DNA of 64,000 bases from Comamonadaceae bacterium (GTDB lineage Bacteria > Pseudomonadota > Gammaproteobacteria > Burkholderiales > Burkholderiaceae_C), in contig CANFWV010000002.1 in assembly GCA_947450695.1 (NCBI GenBank), forward strand, positions 62,001-126,000, given 5' to 3'. Position numbers and translations under genes: made by a program. Below the pieces are notes generated by a model. The model saw nothing but the letters and a program-made list of their open reading frames with translations, ran no database searches and was not told the origin of the DNA. This document shows, piece after piece, positions 9,875 to 19,339 of this stretch (position 1 is the first letter of the stretch; each line of letters begins with the position of its first letter).

Positions 9875-9942
9875 ATCTAATATGTTTATATATATAAATA
9901 TACAACATGTATGGATATCAGGCAATGTGGGAAACTCAAAGA

Positions 9943-10629
9943 ATGAGAAGCACGAAGACCGTATTTACCAAAGCCAGTGACAAAATTCGAGCGGAAATTG
10001 AAAGGCTTGTTCAGACTGGGACTTTGCTCCCCGGAGATGCAATTGACGAGGCAGGACTCGCCAGCCAACACGGCGTATCCCGAACGCCCATCCGTGAAGC
10101 CATGATTCAACTGCAGGCGCAAGGCCTTTTGACCAGCATGCCGCGGGGAGGCATGCTGGTGGCAAAAATGGATTTGCAGCAGTTGCTGTCGTTGTGGGAG
10201 CTGTTGGCCGAGTTGGAGGCTGTCGCCGCTCGTCTGGCGTGCCAGCGCATGACGCCGGATGAGCTCCTGGCCATCGCCAAGGCCAATGAGCAGGGACGAG
10301 CCGCTGTGGAGCTTGACGACCGGGCCGCTTGGCAAGCGTGCAATTTGGCCTTTCACGAGTTGATTTACCGTGCCACCCGAAACCCTTATTTGCGTCAGGA
10401 CGTTTTACGCATCCGAGCGCGGACAGGGTTTTACCGACAGCACGCTTTTGGTGCCTTAGGGAAAATCAAGACGTCCTTTGAGCAGCACCAGCGCTTGGTG
10501 GAAGCCTTTCAGGCCGGCGATGCTGACGCCGCTTCTGCTGCGATGGTGGCGCACATGCGGCCCGCCCGCGATGCGCAAGCCATGTCCGACTTCATCATTA
10601 ACCTGCCCAAAGGCCTCAGCCTCGCCTAA
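9943..10629 (+). CDS. GntR family transcriptional regulator (FCD domain)
   Basis: KASDKIRAEIERLVQTGTLLPGDAIDEAGLASQHGVSRTPIREAMIQLQAQGLL (wHTH) followed by an FCD-type helical domain; ATG 9943 or 9907. Confidence 0.93.
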   Translation: MRSTKTVFTKASDKIRAEIERLVQTGTLLPGDAIDEAGLASQHGVSRTPIREAMIQLQAQGLLTSMPRGGMLVAKMDLQQLLSLWELLAELEAVAARLACQRMTPDELLAIAKANEQGRAAVELDDRAAWQACNLAFHELIYRATRNPYLRQDVLRIRARTGFYRQHAFGALGKIKTSFEQHQRLVEAFQAGDADAASAAMVAHMRPARDAQAMSDFIINLPKGLSLA

Positions 10630-10634
10630 CCTGC

Positions 10635-11417
10635 TCAGGTCGTTGAACCTGCAGTCTGGGCGATGTGTTGCGCCCTGCACAAATCGTCCCAAGCTTTGGC
10701 CTTGTCGGGCAGGCTGCGCAGCAGATACGCTGCGTCGTAAGTTACCACCGCTGCAATACCCGCAAGCTGATGCGCCCGCCCGCGCAGCTTGCCCAGTGGC
10801 TCGGTTGACTGCAGCAGGGCCTGCGCCGCCAACCGTCCCATGATGAGGATCACATCAGGTTTTTCGGCTTTGAGTCGCTCGGCCAGCGCCGCCTCCAGTG
10901 GCAAGGCAGGCACGGCATGGGCACCAGTCGCCGCATCTAAGCGACGCGACAGCGGTACACCCACCGCGCTGGCGCTGTGCTGCAGTCCAGCCGCGCGCAA
11001 CATGTTGTCGAGGAGTTTGCCGGCGTCACCTGCGAGCGGATCGGCTTCGGTGGCGCCCGCTGGCGTTTCAATCAAGAGCAGCCAGCGCGCGGCCGTGCCG
11101 AGGGTGGCAGGCGGGGCATACAGCGAACGCGCTTCGCCGAGAGACCAGGCGCTGTAGCTGGCCGTCGCGTTGGCCGTGTTGGAGGGCGCTGATGCAACAG
11201 AGGCCGGCACCGACTCAACGGGTGGTCGATGCGATGGCGCGAGCGTCGACACAGGTGACAACAAGGCTGCCGAAGTTGGCGGTGAAATAGACACTTTTTG
11301 TGCATCAACAGGCGACACAACGTTCGTTACTTCGGTTGCGACCGGCTGCGGTTGCCACAGCCGGATGCCCATTTCGCGCAGCATCGCGCGTTGGCGTTTG
11401 TCGAGGTCGAGACTCAT
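10635..11417 (-). CDS. uracil-DNA glycosylase-superfamily protein (degenerate family 4-like)
   Basis: C-terminal half PDVILIMGRLAAQALLQSTEPLGKLRGRAHQLAGIAAVVTYDAAYLLRSLPDKAKAWDDL resembles type 4/5 UDGs, but the catalytic motifs and Fe-S cysteines are missing; adjacent to rimI-tsaB. Confidence 0.7.
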   Translation of the reverse strand: MSLDLDKRQRAMLREMGIRLWQPQPVATEVTNVVSPVDAQKVSISPPTSAALLSPVSTLAPSHRPPVESVPASVASAPSNTANATASYSAWSLGEARSLYAPPATLGTAARWLLLIETPAGATEADPLAGDAGKLLDNMLRAAGLQHSASAVGVPLSRRLDAATGAHAVPALPLEAALAERLKAEKPDVILIMGRLAAQALLQSTEPLGKLRGRAHQLAGIAAVVTYDAAYLLRSLPDKAKAWDDLCRAQHIAQTAGSTT

Positions 11418-11427
11418 GCTGTGGCTT

Positions 11428-11913
11428 TCACAATGCTAGGCTCATGACGATCGCGTCTTCGCGTTCGAATGCACTCAGCGGGTAATAGTTGCGGCGCGTG
11501 CCGACATGCCGAAAACCATAATGTTCGTAGATTTGCCGCGCCCGGGTGTTGCTGATACGCACCTCCAACCACAGCCATTCGGCGCCCTGCCCGCGTGCCC
11601 ACAGGCACAGCGCGTCCAACAGCAGACGGGCAAAGCCCTGGCCTTGGTACATCGGGGCGACGGTGATGTTGAGCAGGTGCACCTCGTCGACCCCTTTCAT
11701 CGCCACAAAGTAACCGAGCAGTTCGGGTTCGCTGCCACCCGAACCATCGGCCAGCAGCATCTGACACGGGTAACCCGCGGTCAGTGAATCTGCAAAGTTG
11801 CCGGCCAGCCAAGGGTGGGGATAGGCGCTTTTTTCGATGCGCGCGACCTGTTCCAGCCAAGGTGTGGTCATGGCCTCGAGTCGGACTTCCCTCGGTTTGA
11901 GCACGGCATTCAT
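11428..11913 (-). CDS. rimI: ribosomal protein bS18 alanine N-acetyltransferase
   Basis: GNAT fold: VAPMYQGQGFARLLLDALCLWARGQGAEWLWLEVRISNTRARQIYEHYGFRHVGTRRNYYP; adjacent to tsaB. Confidence 0.92.
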   Translation of the reverse strand: MNAVLKPREVRLEAMTTPWLEQVARIEKSAYPHPWLAGNFADSLTAGYPCQMLLADGSGGSEPELLGYFVAMKGVDEVHLLNITVAPMYQGQGFARLLLDALCLWARGQGAEWLWLEVRISNTRARQIYEHYGFRHVGTRRNYYPLSAFEREDAIVMSLAL

Positions 11914-12713
11914 GACGGCTCAGAGCGTTCAAGCAGAGTTTGGCGTTTCACCTCAGCGCGTTCATCGGTGGTCAGCGCTACTTTGTCGCGAATGTACAGC
12001 GGCAGCGCTTGTGATGCGTCCACTGCGGCGCCAGCCGCCAGCATGGCGGGTGCCAGTCGCAGCATCGCCGCGGCGCTTGGCAGGGCGGTCAAGCGGGTGC
12101 AGTCGGACACCAGCGCAGGCAGCCGAGCGGCATAGACATCAAAAACGTTACCGGCCAGCCCATGCCTGGCGCCGTTGTCTGAGGCTTCAGCAGCTTGCAA
12201 TACGGTGCTAAATATGAAGGCTTCAGGCCGAACCAAAACGCACGGTGCTAGCGCGTGGCAAGCGCCATTGTTCAGGCGGAAGTGCTGGACATACATTTCG
12301 TCCATGCGGGCGTCCAGCAGCGCGGTGATAGTCTGCGGAACCGAATTTTCAAGCGCCCATTGAAAGCGCGCTTCTTCAGCCAGCGCCAGCAACGAATCCA
12401 CCGGCAGCACTGGCACGCCAGCCCCCAAGGCCAGACCTTGCGCGACCGCACAGGCCGTGCGCAAGCCGGTGAAAGAACCCGGGCCGCGGCCAAATGCAAT
12501 CGCATCGAGCTGGTCGAGTCGCAGCCCGGCATCTGCCAGCAGTTGCAAGATGGCGGGAATCAAGGAGGTCGACGACTGCGGCCCGCCCGCGCCCTCATAC
12601 AGCCACTGCCGCGCGCCGTCGCTCACGCCAATCGACATGCGGTCGGTACTGGTGTCAAACGCGAGAAAGCGGCCGGTGGTCGGGGAGGTCAAGCTGGAAA
12701 CGGTCGTGGGCAT
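11910..12713 (-). CDS. tsaB: tRNA threonylcarbamoyladenosine biosynthesis protein TsaB
   Basis: FLAFDTSTDRMSIGV, LDQLDAIAFGRGPGSFTGLRTACAVAQGLALGAGVPVLPVDSLLALAEEA. Confidence 0.95.
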   Translation of the reverse strand: MPTTVSSLTSPTTGRFLAFDTSTDRMSIGVSDGARQWLYEGAGGPQSSTSLIPAILQLLADAGLRLDQLDAIAFGRGPGSFTGLRTACAVAQGLALGAGVPVLPVDSLLALAEEARFQWALENSVPQTITALLDARMDEMYVQHFRLNNGACHALAPCVLVRPEAFIFSTVLQAAEASDNGARHGLAGNVFDVYAARLPALVSDCTRLTALPSAAAMLRLAPAMLAAGAAVDASQALPLYIRDKVALTTDERAEVKRQTLLERSEPS

Positions 12714-12782
12714 CGCCTGATTATCCGGTCAAGTCGGTGAGCCACGTTGGCAGCGCCAAGGCCCAGCCGTGATAATTCCAGA

Positions 12783-14321
12783 ATGGCATTTTTAGCGCGC
12801 TTTCGGACACCCTGTTGGCATGGTTGCTCATCAAGGCTTCAGCCACACCGGCTGCGGGCGGCGTGGGCCGCTGCGGCCATGCTGTGCATAGCGGCCCCGG
12901 CCGCCTTCGCCACAGAGCCGCGCCTGCCAAAAGCCATTGCACAAGCGCTGGCGCGGGCGCAGGTGCCGGCCAGTGCGGTGACCTTGTTGGTGGTCGACGC
13001 CAACGGCCAACGCCCGCCGCGCCTCAGTCATCGCGCCGGCGAAGCCATGAACCCGGCTTCGGTCATGAAGCTGGTGACCACCTACGCCGCACTGGATGTG
13101 CTGGGCCCAGATTTTCTTTGGAAAACCAAGGTCACGATGGACGGCAGCATTCAAAATGGTTTGCTCGACGGCAACATGGTGGTGCGCGGCGGCGGTGACC
13201 CGAAGCTCGTTGTGGAGCGACTGCAAACGCTGCTAACGCAGGTGCAAGCCAGCGGCGTGCGCGCGATTCACGGTGACATCGTGTTGGACCGCAGCGCCTT
13301 CAGTGAACCCACGGCCAATGCGGCAGAGTTTGACGGTGAACCGCTGCGCCCCTACAACACACAGCCCGACGCCTTGCTCATCAATTTCAAGACGCTGGTG
13401 ATGACCTTCACGCCAGACGTGGCCTCGGGTCGGGCGCTGGTGCGGACTGAGCCGCCGATGGCTGGCCTGCAGGTTGATGAGAGCTTGCCATTGCTGCCCG
13501 CTGCGCCCTGCGGCGACTGGCGCAGCGACTTGCGCGCTAGCGTGGACAGCCCGAGCCGCGTGCAATTTTTGGGCAGCTACGCCAGCGCCTGTGGTGAGCG
13601 CGTCTGGCCCAGCGCGTATGCCGATCCGTCGAGCTTTGCCGCTCGCGCGCTCGAAGGTTCGTGGAAAGTGCTGGGCGGTCTGCTGACCGGCCAGGTGCGC
13701 GATGCCACCACGCCTGAGTTGGCGATGCTGCGCAGTCGCGGCACGCTGTCTGGGAACACCTCACCGCTGCGCTTAGAGGCGTCCTCTCTGCCCTTGCTCG
13801 ACATCGTGCGTGACGTCAATAAATTCTCCAATAACGTGATGGCGCAGCATCTTTTTTTGAGCTTGGGTCTGCACGGCAAACTCGGGCAAACGCAGGCCGG
13901 CACGTTTGACGCTGGCCGCGCCGCCACACAAGCATGGTGGCTGAAAACCCTGCCCACTGCCGTGCCACCGGTGCTGGACAACGGATCCGGCCTGAGCCGC
14001 AGCGGGCGCATCAGTGCGCACAGTTTGGCGGCGCTGTTGCAGCACGCGGCGAAAAGTCCGCTGGCCGATGCGTTGGCCGACTCTTTGCCGGTGGTCGGCG
14101 TGGACGGGAGCATGCGTGAGCGCGCCAAAGCCGCCACCGGTCGTGCGCAAATCAAGACGGGTTCTTTGCGCGATGTCAGCGCTGTTGCCGGTTATGCCCA
14201 AGGCACCAGCGGCAGCCGCTACATCGTCATCGGCATCGTCAACCACCCGAACGCCAGCGCAGCGCGGCCGGTGCTGAACAGCTTGATTGAATGGGCTGTG
14301 CAAGACCGAAAGATTAATTAA
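12783..14321 (+). CDS. dacB: D-alanyl-D-alanine carboxypeptidase/endopeptidase (PBP4)
   Basis: NPASVMKLVTTYAALDVLGPDFLWKT (SxxK), SNNVMAQHLFLSLG (SxN), GQIKTGSLRDVSAVAGYA (KTG); ATG 12783. Confidence 0.93.
   Translation: MAFLARFRTPCWHGCSSRLQPHRLRAAWAAAAMLCIAAPAAFATEPRLPKAIAQALARAQVPASAVTLLVVDANGQRPPRLSHRAGEAMNPASVMKLVTTYAALDVLGPDFLWKTKVTMDGSIQNGLLDGNMVVRGGGDPKLVVERLQTLLTQVQASGVRAIHGDIVLDRSAFSEPTANAAEFDGEPLRPYNTQPDALLINFKTLVMTFTPDVASGRALVRTEPPMAGLQVDESLPLLPAAPCGDWRSDLRASVDSPSRVQFLGSYASACGERVWPSAYADPSSFAARALEGSWKVLGGLLTGQVRDATTPELAMLRSRGTLSGNTSPLRLEASSLPLLDIVRDVNKFSNNVMAQHLFLSLGLHGKLGQTQAGTFDAGRAATQAWWLKTLPTAVPPVLDNGSGLSRSGRISAHSLAALLQHAAKSPLADALADSLPVVGVDGSMRERAKAATGRAQIKTGSLRDVSAVAGYAQGTSGSRYIVIGIVNHPNASAARPVLNSLIEWAVQDRKIN
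14297..14312 (+). repeat. 16-bp direct repeat, left copy (TGTGCAAGACCGAAAG), inside the 3' end of dacB
   Basis: Exact match to 15445..15460; encodes the dacB C-terminal residues VQDRK. Confidence 0.85.
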
Positions 14322-14409
14322 GAGTTCAATAGCAGTTGGGTGAAATGGGCGGCACCAGGCTCTGCTTGACCGCATCCAACTCATCAAGTTTGCACTCCGT
14401 AAAGTTGCG

Positions 14410-14709
14410 TCAAACGTCAGAACTACGATCCACCCAGTAATCTGGCTCACGGTGTTGGTGCGAGACGGCCACGATGACAATCAACTCGCCCTGCACGGCA
14501 TAGCGAAGTGTGTAGGGAAACTGCTTGAGCACACAACGCCGAATGTCACCCATTTCCAGCGGGTACATCAGGGGCATGTGAGTCATGCGCTGTGTGGCGG
14601 TGCGTACCTCTTGAGATAACGAACTGCCCAGCTCGGGGCGAATCGCCCTATACCAGGCGCGGGCCTCATCAAATTCGAGCTTGGCAAGCTCTGTAAATCG
14701 AACCTGCAT
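14410..14709 (-). CDS. RelE/ParE-family toxin
   Basis: MQVRFTELAKLEFDEARAWYRAIRPELGSSLSQEVRTATQRMTHMPLMYPLEMGDIRRCVLKQFPYTLRYAVQGELIVIVAVSHQHREPDYW: ParE/RelE pattern, overlaps the antitoxin gene by 1 nt. Confidence 0.88.
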   Translation of the reverse strand: MQVRFTELAKLEFDEARAWYRAIRPELGSSLSQEVRTATQRMTHMPLMYPLEMGDIRRCVLKQFPYTLRYAVQGELIVIVAVSHQHREPDYWVDRSSDV

Positions 14710-14915
14710 CAGTCCTGACCAAAAACTTCCTCTGGGGAATAGGTTTTGCTGAGTCCTGCGTCAAAACTGGCCAGTCGCCGCACCGCCTCTTCGCCCCAGA
14801 TACGGTCAATTTCAGGATCAGGCTTGTCCAAGCTTTGCATAAGCTGGTCAACGATCTGAAACCGCGCTGTGGCTGGCAGGCGCAGGGCCTCTTGAATGAT
14901 TTCATTGATTTGCAT
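14709..14915 (-). CDS. addiction module antitoxin (Unstab_antitox-like)
   Basis: 68 aa: MQINEIIQEALRLPATARFQIVDQLMQSLDKPDPEIDRIWGEEAVRRLASFDAG, the (L..E.L.L...R..L...L..SL) pattern of the family paired with RelE/ParE toxins. Confidence 0.85.
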   Translation of the reverse strand: MQINEIIQEALRLPATARFQIVDQLMQSLDKPDPEIDRIWGEEAVRRLASFDAGLSKTYSPEEVFGQD

Positions 14916-15055
14916 GGCGACCTCTCAGATGGTTAAACGACAAACCGAATTTACACCGTCGGAGCACGGGCTGGTTGTTAACACACAAATTGCGTCGGCC
15001 CGCTCAACTGGCGCACCTCGCGGTACAGATAACTATGTATTTGAAAAAAGCCCGA

Positions 15056-15244
15056 CTAGCCTTTCCCTTCATATGACGCGTTGATGAACGGCTTGACCGC
15101 ATCCAAATCAGCCTGGGATGTGAGCGGCACCTCCAGGTTGCCCGTACCCCAGTGGCCAATGCTGGTGACATCGCGTGCGTTGGGCAACACCGGGAGTGCG
15201 GTGGCGGTGCCACCAGACAGGCGGAATAGTTTGATGTCGCTCAT
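15056..15244 (-). pseudogene. internally deleted remnant resembling DUF5655-type (predicted transport) proteins
   Basis: 62 aa MSDIKLFRLSGGTATALPVLPNARDVTSIGHWGTGNLEVPLTSQADLDAVKPFINASYEGKG: an N-terminus (MSDIKLFR) directly joined to a C-terminus (RDVTSIGHWGTGNLEV...) normally separated by >100 aa in that family, from memory of the family. Confidence 0.5.
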
Positions 15245-15444
15245 GAGCTAGTTTTTCGCAGGGGTAGCCGCGGCGTTCTATCCGATACGAAACCTATACA
15301 AATCAGTGACTTAAGCGGGACTAGACTAGCCTAATAGGATAAAAAGAAAGTTAGCTAACGGATCATCACACCGAGCTATCCTATTTTTCAGGCACCCGCC
15401 GCCAACGTGCGCCAGGGCCCTTGCGCATTTGTGCATCGCTCAGT

Positions 15445-15460
15445 TGTGCAAGACCGAAAG
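15445..15460 (+). repeat. 16-bp direct repeat, right copy (TGTGCAAGACCGAAAG)
   Basis: Exact copy of 14297..14312; continues as GTG CAA GAC CGA AAG TGA, i.e. VQDRK-stop. Confidence 0.85.
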
Positions 15461-15516
15461 TGAGGTCAATTCCGCACCCTTTGATGCGGCCCGATCGACC
15501 GGCTTAAACTGGCTCC

Positions 15517-16500
15517 ATGATTCCATTTTCAGTTCTCGACCTCGCTCCCATCGTCCAAGGCAGTGATGCCGCTCAGTCCTATCGCAACACTTTGAGCCTG
15601 GCACAGCACGCTGAGCGCTGGGGTTACAAGCGTTACTGGTTGGCCGAACACCACGGCATGCCGGGTATCTCCAGTGCTGCCACGTCGGTGCTGATGGCGC
15701 ATGTGGCTGGCGGCACCAAGAGCATTCGCGTGGGGGCTGGTGGCATCATGCTGCCGAACCATTCGCCCTTGGTGATTGCCGAACAATTCGGCACGCTCGA
15801 GTCGCTGTTTCCGGGTCGCATCGACCTCGGTTTGGGCCGCGCACCGGGCTCTGATCAGATTACGGCGCGGGCCTTGCGCCGCAACCTGTCATCCGATTCA
15901 GACGAGTTTCCGCAAGACGTGATGGAACTGATGGATTACTTTTCGGACTCGCCGCGCCAGCCTGTGCGTGCGGTTCCCGGCACCGGCCTGCACGTGCCGA
16001 TGTGGATTTTGGGTTCGAGTTTGTTTGGCGCGCAGTTAGCCGCGGCGCTGGGTTTGCCCTTTGCGTTTGCCTCGCATTTCGCGCCCGCGCAAATGATGCA
16101 AGCCATTGAAATTTACCGCGCGCGCTTTCAGCCGTCAGCGCGCTTGGCTAAACCCTATGTGATGCTTGGCTTCAATGTGTTTGCCGCCGACACCGACGAA
16201 GAAGCGGCCCTGTGCGTCACCTCGCAGCAGCAAGCCTTTGTTAACCTGCGCAGTGGTCGACCCGCTAAGTTGCCACCACCCAAGGCTGACTTTTTGCAAA
16301 GCATTGGCCCACAAGAACATGCCTTGCTGGACTCCGTGCGTCAGAGTTACGCCATCGGTTCGATCGACACGGTGCGGCGTGAAATGACCGCCTTCATTGA
16401 GCGCACGGGTGCCGATGAGTTGATGATTGCCGGCCAGATTTTTGACCACGACGCGCGCCTGCGCTCTTACGAAATCACGGCGGAGTTGCAGCGCGCGTAA
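15517..16500 (+). CDS. LLM class flavin-dependent oxidoreductase
   Basis: [110 protein letters not shown]. Confidence 0.95.
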   Translation: MIPFSVLDLAPIVQGSDAAQSYRNTLSLAQHAERWGYKRYWLAEHHGMPGISSAATSVLMAHVAGGTKSIRVGAGGIMLPNHSPLVIAEQFGTLESLFPGRIDLGLGRAPGSDQITARALRRNLSSDSDEFPQDVMELMDYFSDSPRQPVRAVPGTGLHVPMWILGSSLFGAQLAAALGLPFAFASHFAPAQMMQAIEIYRARFQPSARLAKPYVMLGFNVFAADTDEEAALCVTSQQQAFVNLRSGRPAKLPPPKADFLQSIGPQEHALLDSVRQSYAIGSIDTVRREMTAFIERTGADELMIAGQIFDHDARLRSYEITAELQRA

Positions 16501-17461
16501 GCCGGTCTCGCACGCCGTCCCACTCGGTGGCAGCGGGCAGTGTTTCAACCCATATTTGAGCCACGCCCTGCGCATCGAAATCGCGCAGCACGGCAAAGAG
16601 TTCGTGCGCCAGTTGCGACACTTGCAGCGGCATGGCGCGGTACAGCACGGACGCTGCGCTGATCGCGTCAATACCGAAAATTGAGTAAGCATAGACAGCG
16701 ATGCGTTGCGATGGCTCAACCGCAGCCAAGGCTGCTTGCAATTCAGTCTTGTCCATCAAACGCACTTTGGCATTGGGCGCGTAGTGCGACGCCAGCGTGC
16801 CCGATGCGCGCGGTGCGTTGGATGCCAGCGCCTCTTTGTCGAGCACCGGCTCGCCGCAAGCGACTTCGAGTTGCGCGCGTGTCAGCACGCCGGGACGCAG
16901 CAACACCGGCTGGCCTCGGGTGCAGTCGACGATGGTCGATTCAATTCCCACTTCACAGGGCCCGCCGTCGAGCACGAACAAGTCTTCGCCGAGTTCATCG
17001 GCCACATGCGCCGCTGTGGTCGGGCTAACGCGGCCAAAACGATTCGCACTGGGCCCGGCGACGCCGGTGCGGCAGGCTTTCAGCAGCGCTTGCGCGACCG
17101 CATGTGAGGGGCAACGCAGGCCGATCGAGTCTTGCCCACCAGCCGCCGCTGTGGCCACGCCGGGCTTGCGCGGCAAGATGAGCGTGAGCGGTCCGGGCCA
17201 AAAAGCGGCTATCAATCGGGCGGCAAAGGGCGGCACGCTGCTGGCGTAGTCGAGCACTTGCTGAACCTCAGCGATGTGCACGATGAGCGGATGATTGGAC
17301 GGCCGGCCCTTGGCGGCAAAGATCAGTGCCACCGCCGCATCGTTGGACGCGTCGGCGCCCAAGCCGTAGACGGTTTCAGTCGGCAAGCCGATCAGTTCGC
17401 CGTTGCGAATCAGGCGCGCAGCCTCAGCGATGGCTGCGGGATCGGTGCCCGAGTGAATCAT
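16475..17461 (-). CDS. L-threonylcarbamoyladenylate synthase, Sua5-type (long form)
   Basis: [43 protein letters not shown]; 328 aa indicates the C-terminal Sua5 domain. Confidence 0.93.
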   Translation of the reverse strand: MIHSGTDPAAIAEAARLIRNGELIGLPTETVYGLGADASNDAAVALIFAAKGRPSNHPLIVHIAEVQQVLDYASSVPPFAARLIAAFWPGPLTLILPRKPGVATAAAGGQDSIGLRCPSHAVAQALLKACRTGVAGPSANRFGRVSPTTAAHVADELGEDLFVLDGGPCEVGIESTIVDCTRGQPVLLRPGVLTRAQLEVACGEPVLDKEALASNAPRASGTLASHYAPNAKVRLMDKTELQAALAAVEPSQRIAVYAYSIFGIDAISAASVLYRAMPLQVSQLAHELFAVLRDFDAQGVAQIWVETLPAATEWDGVRDRLTRAATPP

Positions 17462-18661
17462 TCAGGTGCTTTCAAGGCCGGGCAAGTTCAGCAGCGTCGC
17501 CACTTGGCGCGCTGTGGCTTGGACGGCCGCCACGCTGGCGCCGGTGATGTTCAGGTGGCCCATCTTGCGGCCGTGGCGCGCTTGCGTCTTGCCGTACAAG
17601 TGCAAATGCGTGCCAGGCAAAGCCAGCACAGCAACCCAGTCGGGTGTGCGCTCCAAGCCTTGCGCGTCAAACCAGCTGTCGCCAAGCAAGTTGAGCATGA
17701 TCGACGGTGAATGCTGGCGCGGCGCGGGCAGTGGCAAACCGGTGAGCGCGTGTACCTGCAAGTCAAATTGCGAGGTGTCGCAAGCGTTCATTGTGTAGTG
17801 GCCGCTGTTGTGCGGACGCGGCGCCATTTCATTGACGACCAGTGTGTCATCGGCGGCGTTGCCAGAGGTGCTGGCCAGCACAAAAAATTCCACACACAGC
17901 ACGCCTACGTAGCCGATTTGCGCGGCAATGGCTTCAGTCGCGGCGCGTGCGCGCGCCGACAAGGCGGCCGGCAGGCAGCCGTCATAAGCGTGGGTCACCG
18001 CCAAAATGCCGTCGACGTGCACATTGCGTTGCGGCGCAAAACTCACGATCTCGCCGTCCCAGCCGCGCGCCACGATCACCGACAGTTCGGCTTTCAGGGG
18101 CAGCATTTTTTCGAGTACGCAAGCCACGTTGCCCAAGCTGTTCCAAGCGCTGGCGAGTTCGGCGGCGTTCTTCACGCGGGTCTGGCCTTTGCCGTCATAG
18201 CCCATGCGCGCGGTTTTCAAAATGCCGGGCAACAGATCAGCCGAAACAGCGGCCAGATCCGCTTGTGTTTCCAGTACGGCGTAGGGTGCACACGGCACGC
18301 CAGAGGCTGCAGCACAGGCGCTGAAATGGGACTTTTCGTCGATCCGGTTTTGGGCGATCGAGACGTTGCCGGCGCTGGGTGCCACCGGTCGCGTGGCTGC
18401 GAGTTGCTGCAGCGCGCTAGCCGGCACATTTTCAAATTCGGTGGTGATGGCTGCGCTGACGGCCGCTAATTGTGCCAAGCCTTCGGCATCGTCGTAGGCC
18501 GTTTGAATGTGGTGATGGCTGACGCGGCCGGCCGGACTGGTTGCATCGATGTCGAGCACGGCCGTGAAGTAGCCGAGGCGTTGCGCGGCATGCACAAACA
18601 TGCGGCCGAGCTGGCCGCCGCCCATCACGCCGAGTGTGGCACCAGGAAGGATGGGGTTCAT
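17462..18661 (-). CDS. purK: 5-(carboxyamino)imidazole ribonucleotide synthase
   Basis: [82 protein letters not shown]. Confidence 0.96.
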   Translation of the reverse strand: MNPILPGATLGVMGGGQLGRMFVHAAQRLGYFTAVLDIDATSPAGRVSHHHIQTAYDDAEGLAQLAAVSAAITTEFENVPASALQQLAATRPVAPSAGNVSIAQNRIDEKSHFSACAAASGVPCAPYAVLETQADLAAVSADLLPGILKTARMGYDGKGQTRVKNAAELASAWNSLGNVACVLEKMLPLKAELSVIVARGWDGEIVSFAPQRNVHVDGILAVTHAYDGCLPAALSARARAATEAIAAQIGYVGVLCVEFFVLASTSGNAADDTLVVNEMAPRPHNSGHYTMNACDTSQFDLQVHALTGLPLPAPRQHSPSIMLNLLGDSWFDAQGLERTPDWVAVLALPGTHLHLYGKTQARHGRKMGHLNITGASVAAVQATARQVATLLNLPGLEST

Positions 18662-19209
18662 AGCGGTGGCAAGGTCATGGCTTCGGCCGCAGCTGTTTGC
18701 GCGACCCGAAAGGCCTGCAACTGAGTCGCCAGCGCCGGGTTGTGCAAGGCCAGCATGGCGACCGCAAAGAGAGCCGCATTGGCGGCGCCAGCGTTGCCAA
18801 TCGCAAAGGTCGCGACAGGAATGCCTTTCGGCATTTGCACAATGCTGTGCAGCGAATCAATGCCTTGCAAATGCTTGCTGGCGACGGGCACGCCGAGCAC
18901 CGGCACGGTGGTTTTGGCCGCCAACATGCCGGGCAGATGCGCGGCACCGCCAGCACCGGCAATGATGGCTTGCAGACCGCGACCGAGGGCGGCCTCGGCG
19001 TAGTCAAACAAGGCGTCGGGCATGCGGTGCGCGGACACCACGCGGGCTTCATAGGCGATGCCGAACTGCTGCAAAATTTGCACGGCGTGCTGCATCGTCT
19101 CCCAGTCGCTGTTGGAGCCCATCACCACGCCGACCGTGACGGTAGCGCCTGGCGCTGAGGTATGGGCTGGAGAGGTGGGGCTGGCGGTCGGTGGTGTGGT
19201 GGTGGTCAT
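18658..19209 (-). CDS. purE: 5-(carboxyamino)imidazole ribonucleotide mutase
   Basis: [65 protein letters not shown]. Confidence 0.96.
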   Translation of the reverse strand: MTTTTPPTASPTSPAHTSAPGATVTVGVVMGSNSDWETMQHAVQILQQFGIAYEARVVSAHRMPDALFDYAEAALGRGLQAIIAGAGGAAHLPGMLAAKTTVPVLGVPVASKHLQGIDSLHSIVQMPKGIPVATFAIGNAGAANAALFAVAMLALHNPALATQLQAFRVAQTAAAEAMTLPPL

Positions 19210-19339
19210 GGGGTGCGTCCTCAAAGCGGGACTGGGACTGCGGACCGGCGATTTTAAGCGTTGCGGCGTTGGCGTCCGCCCGCATGCTATCGTTTTGGCT
19301 TTCTTTAAAGCCTTATGCGCACCCCAAGCGCTTTTAAAC

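Noticed and set aside
13577-14480. 192-aa and 235-aa minus-strand ORFs
   Set aside because: Antisense to dacB and its downstream region, no recognisable domain.
17711-18469. 252-aa plus-strand ORF
   Set aside because: Antisense to purK.
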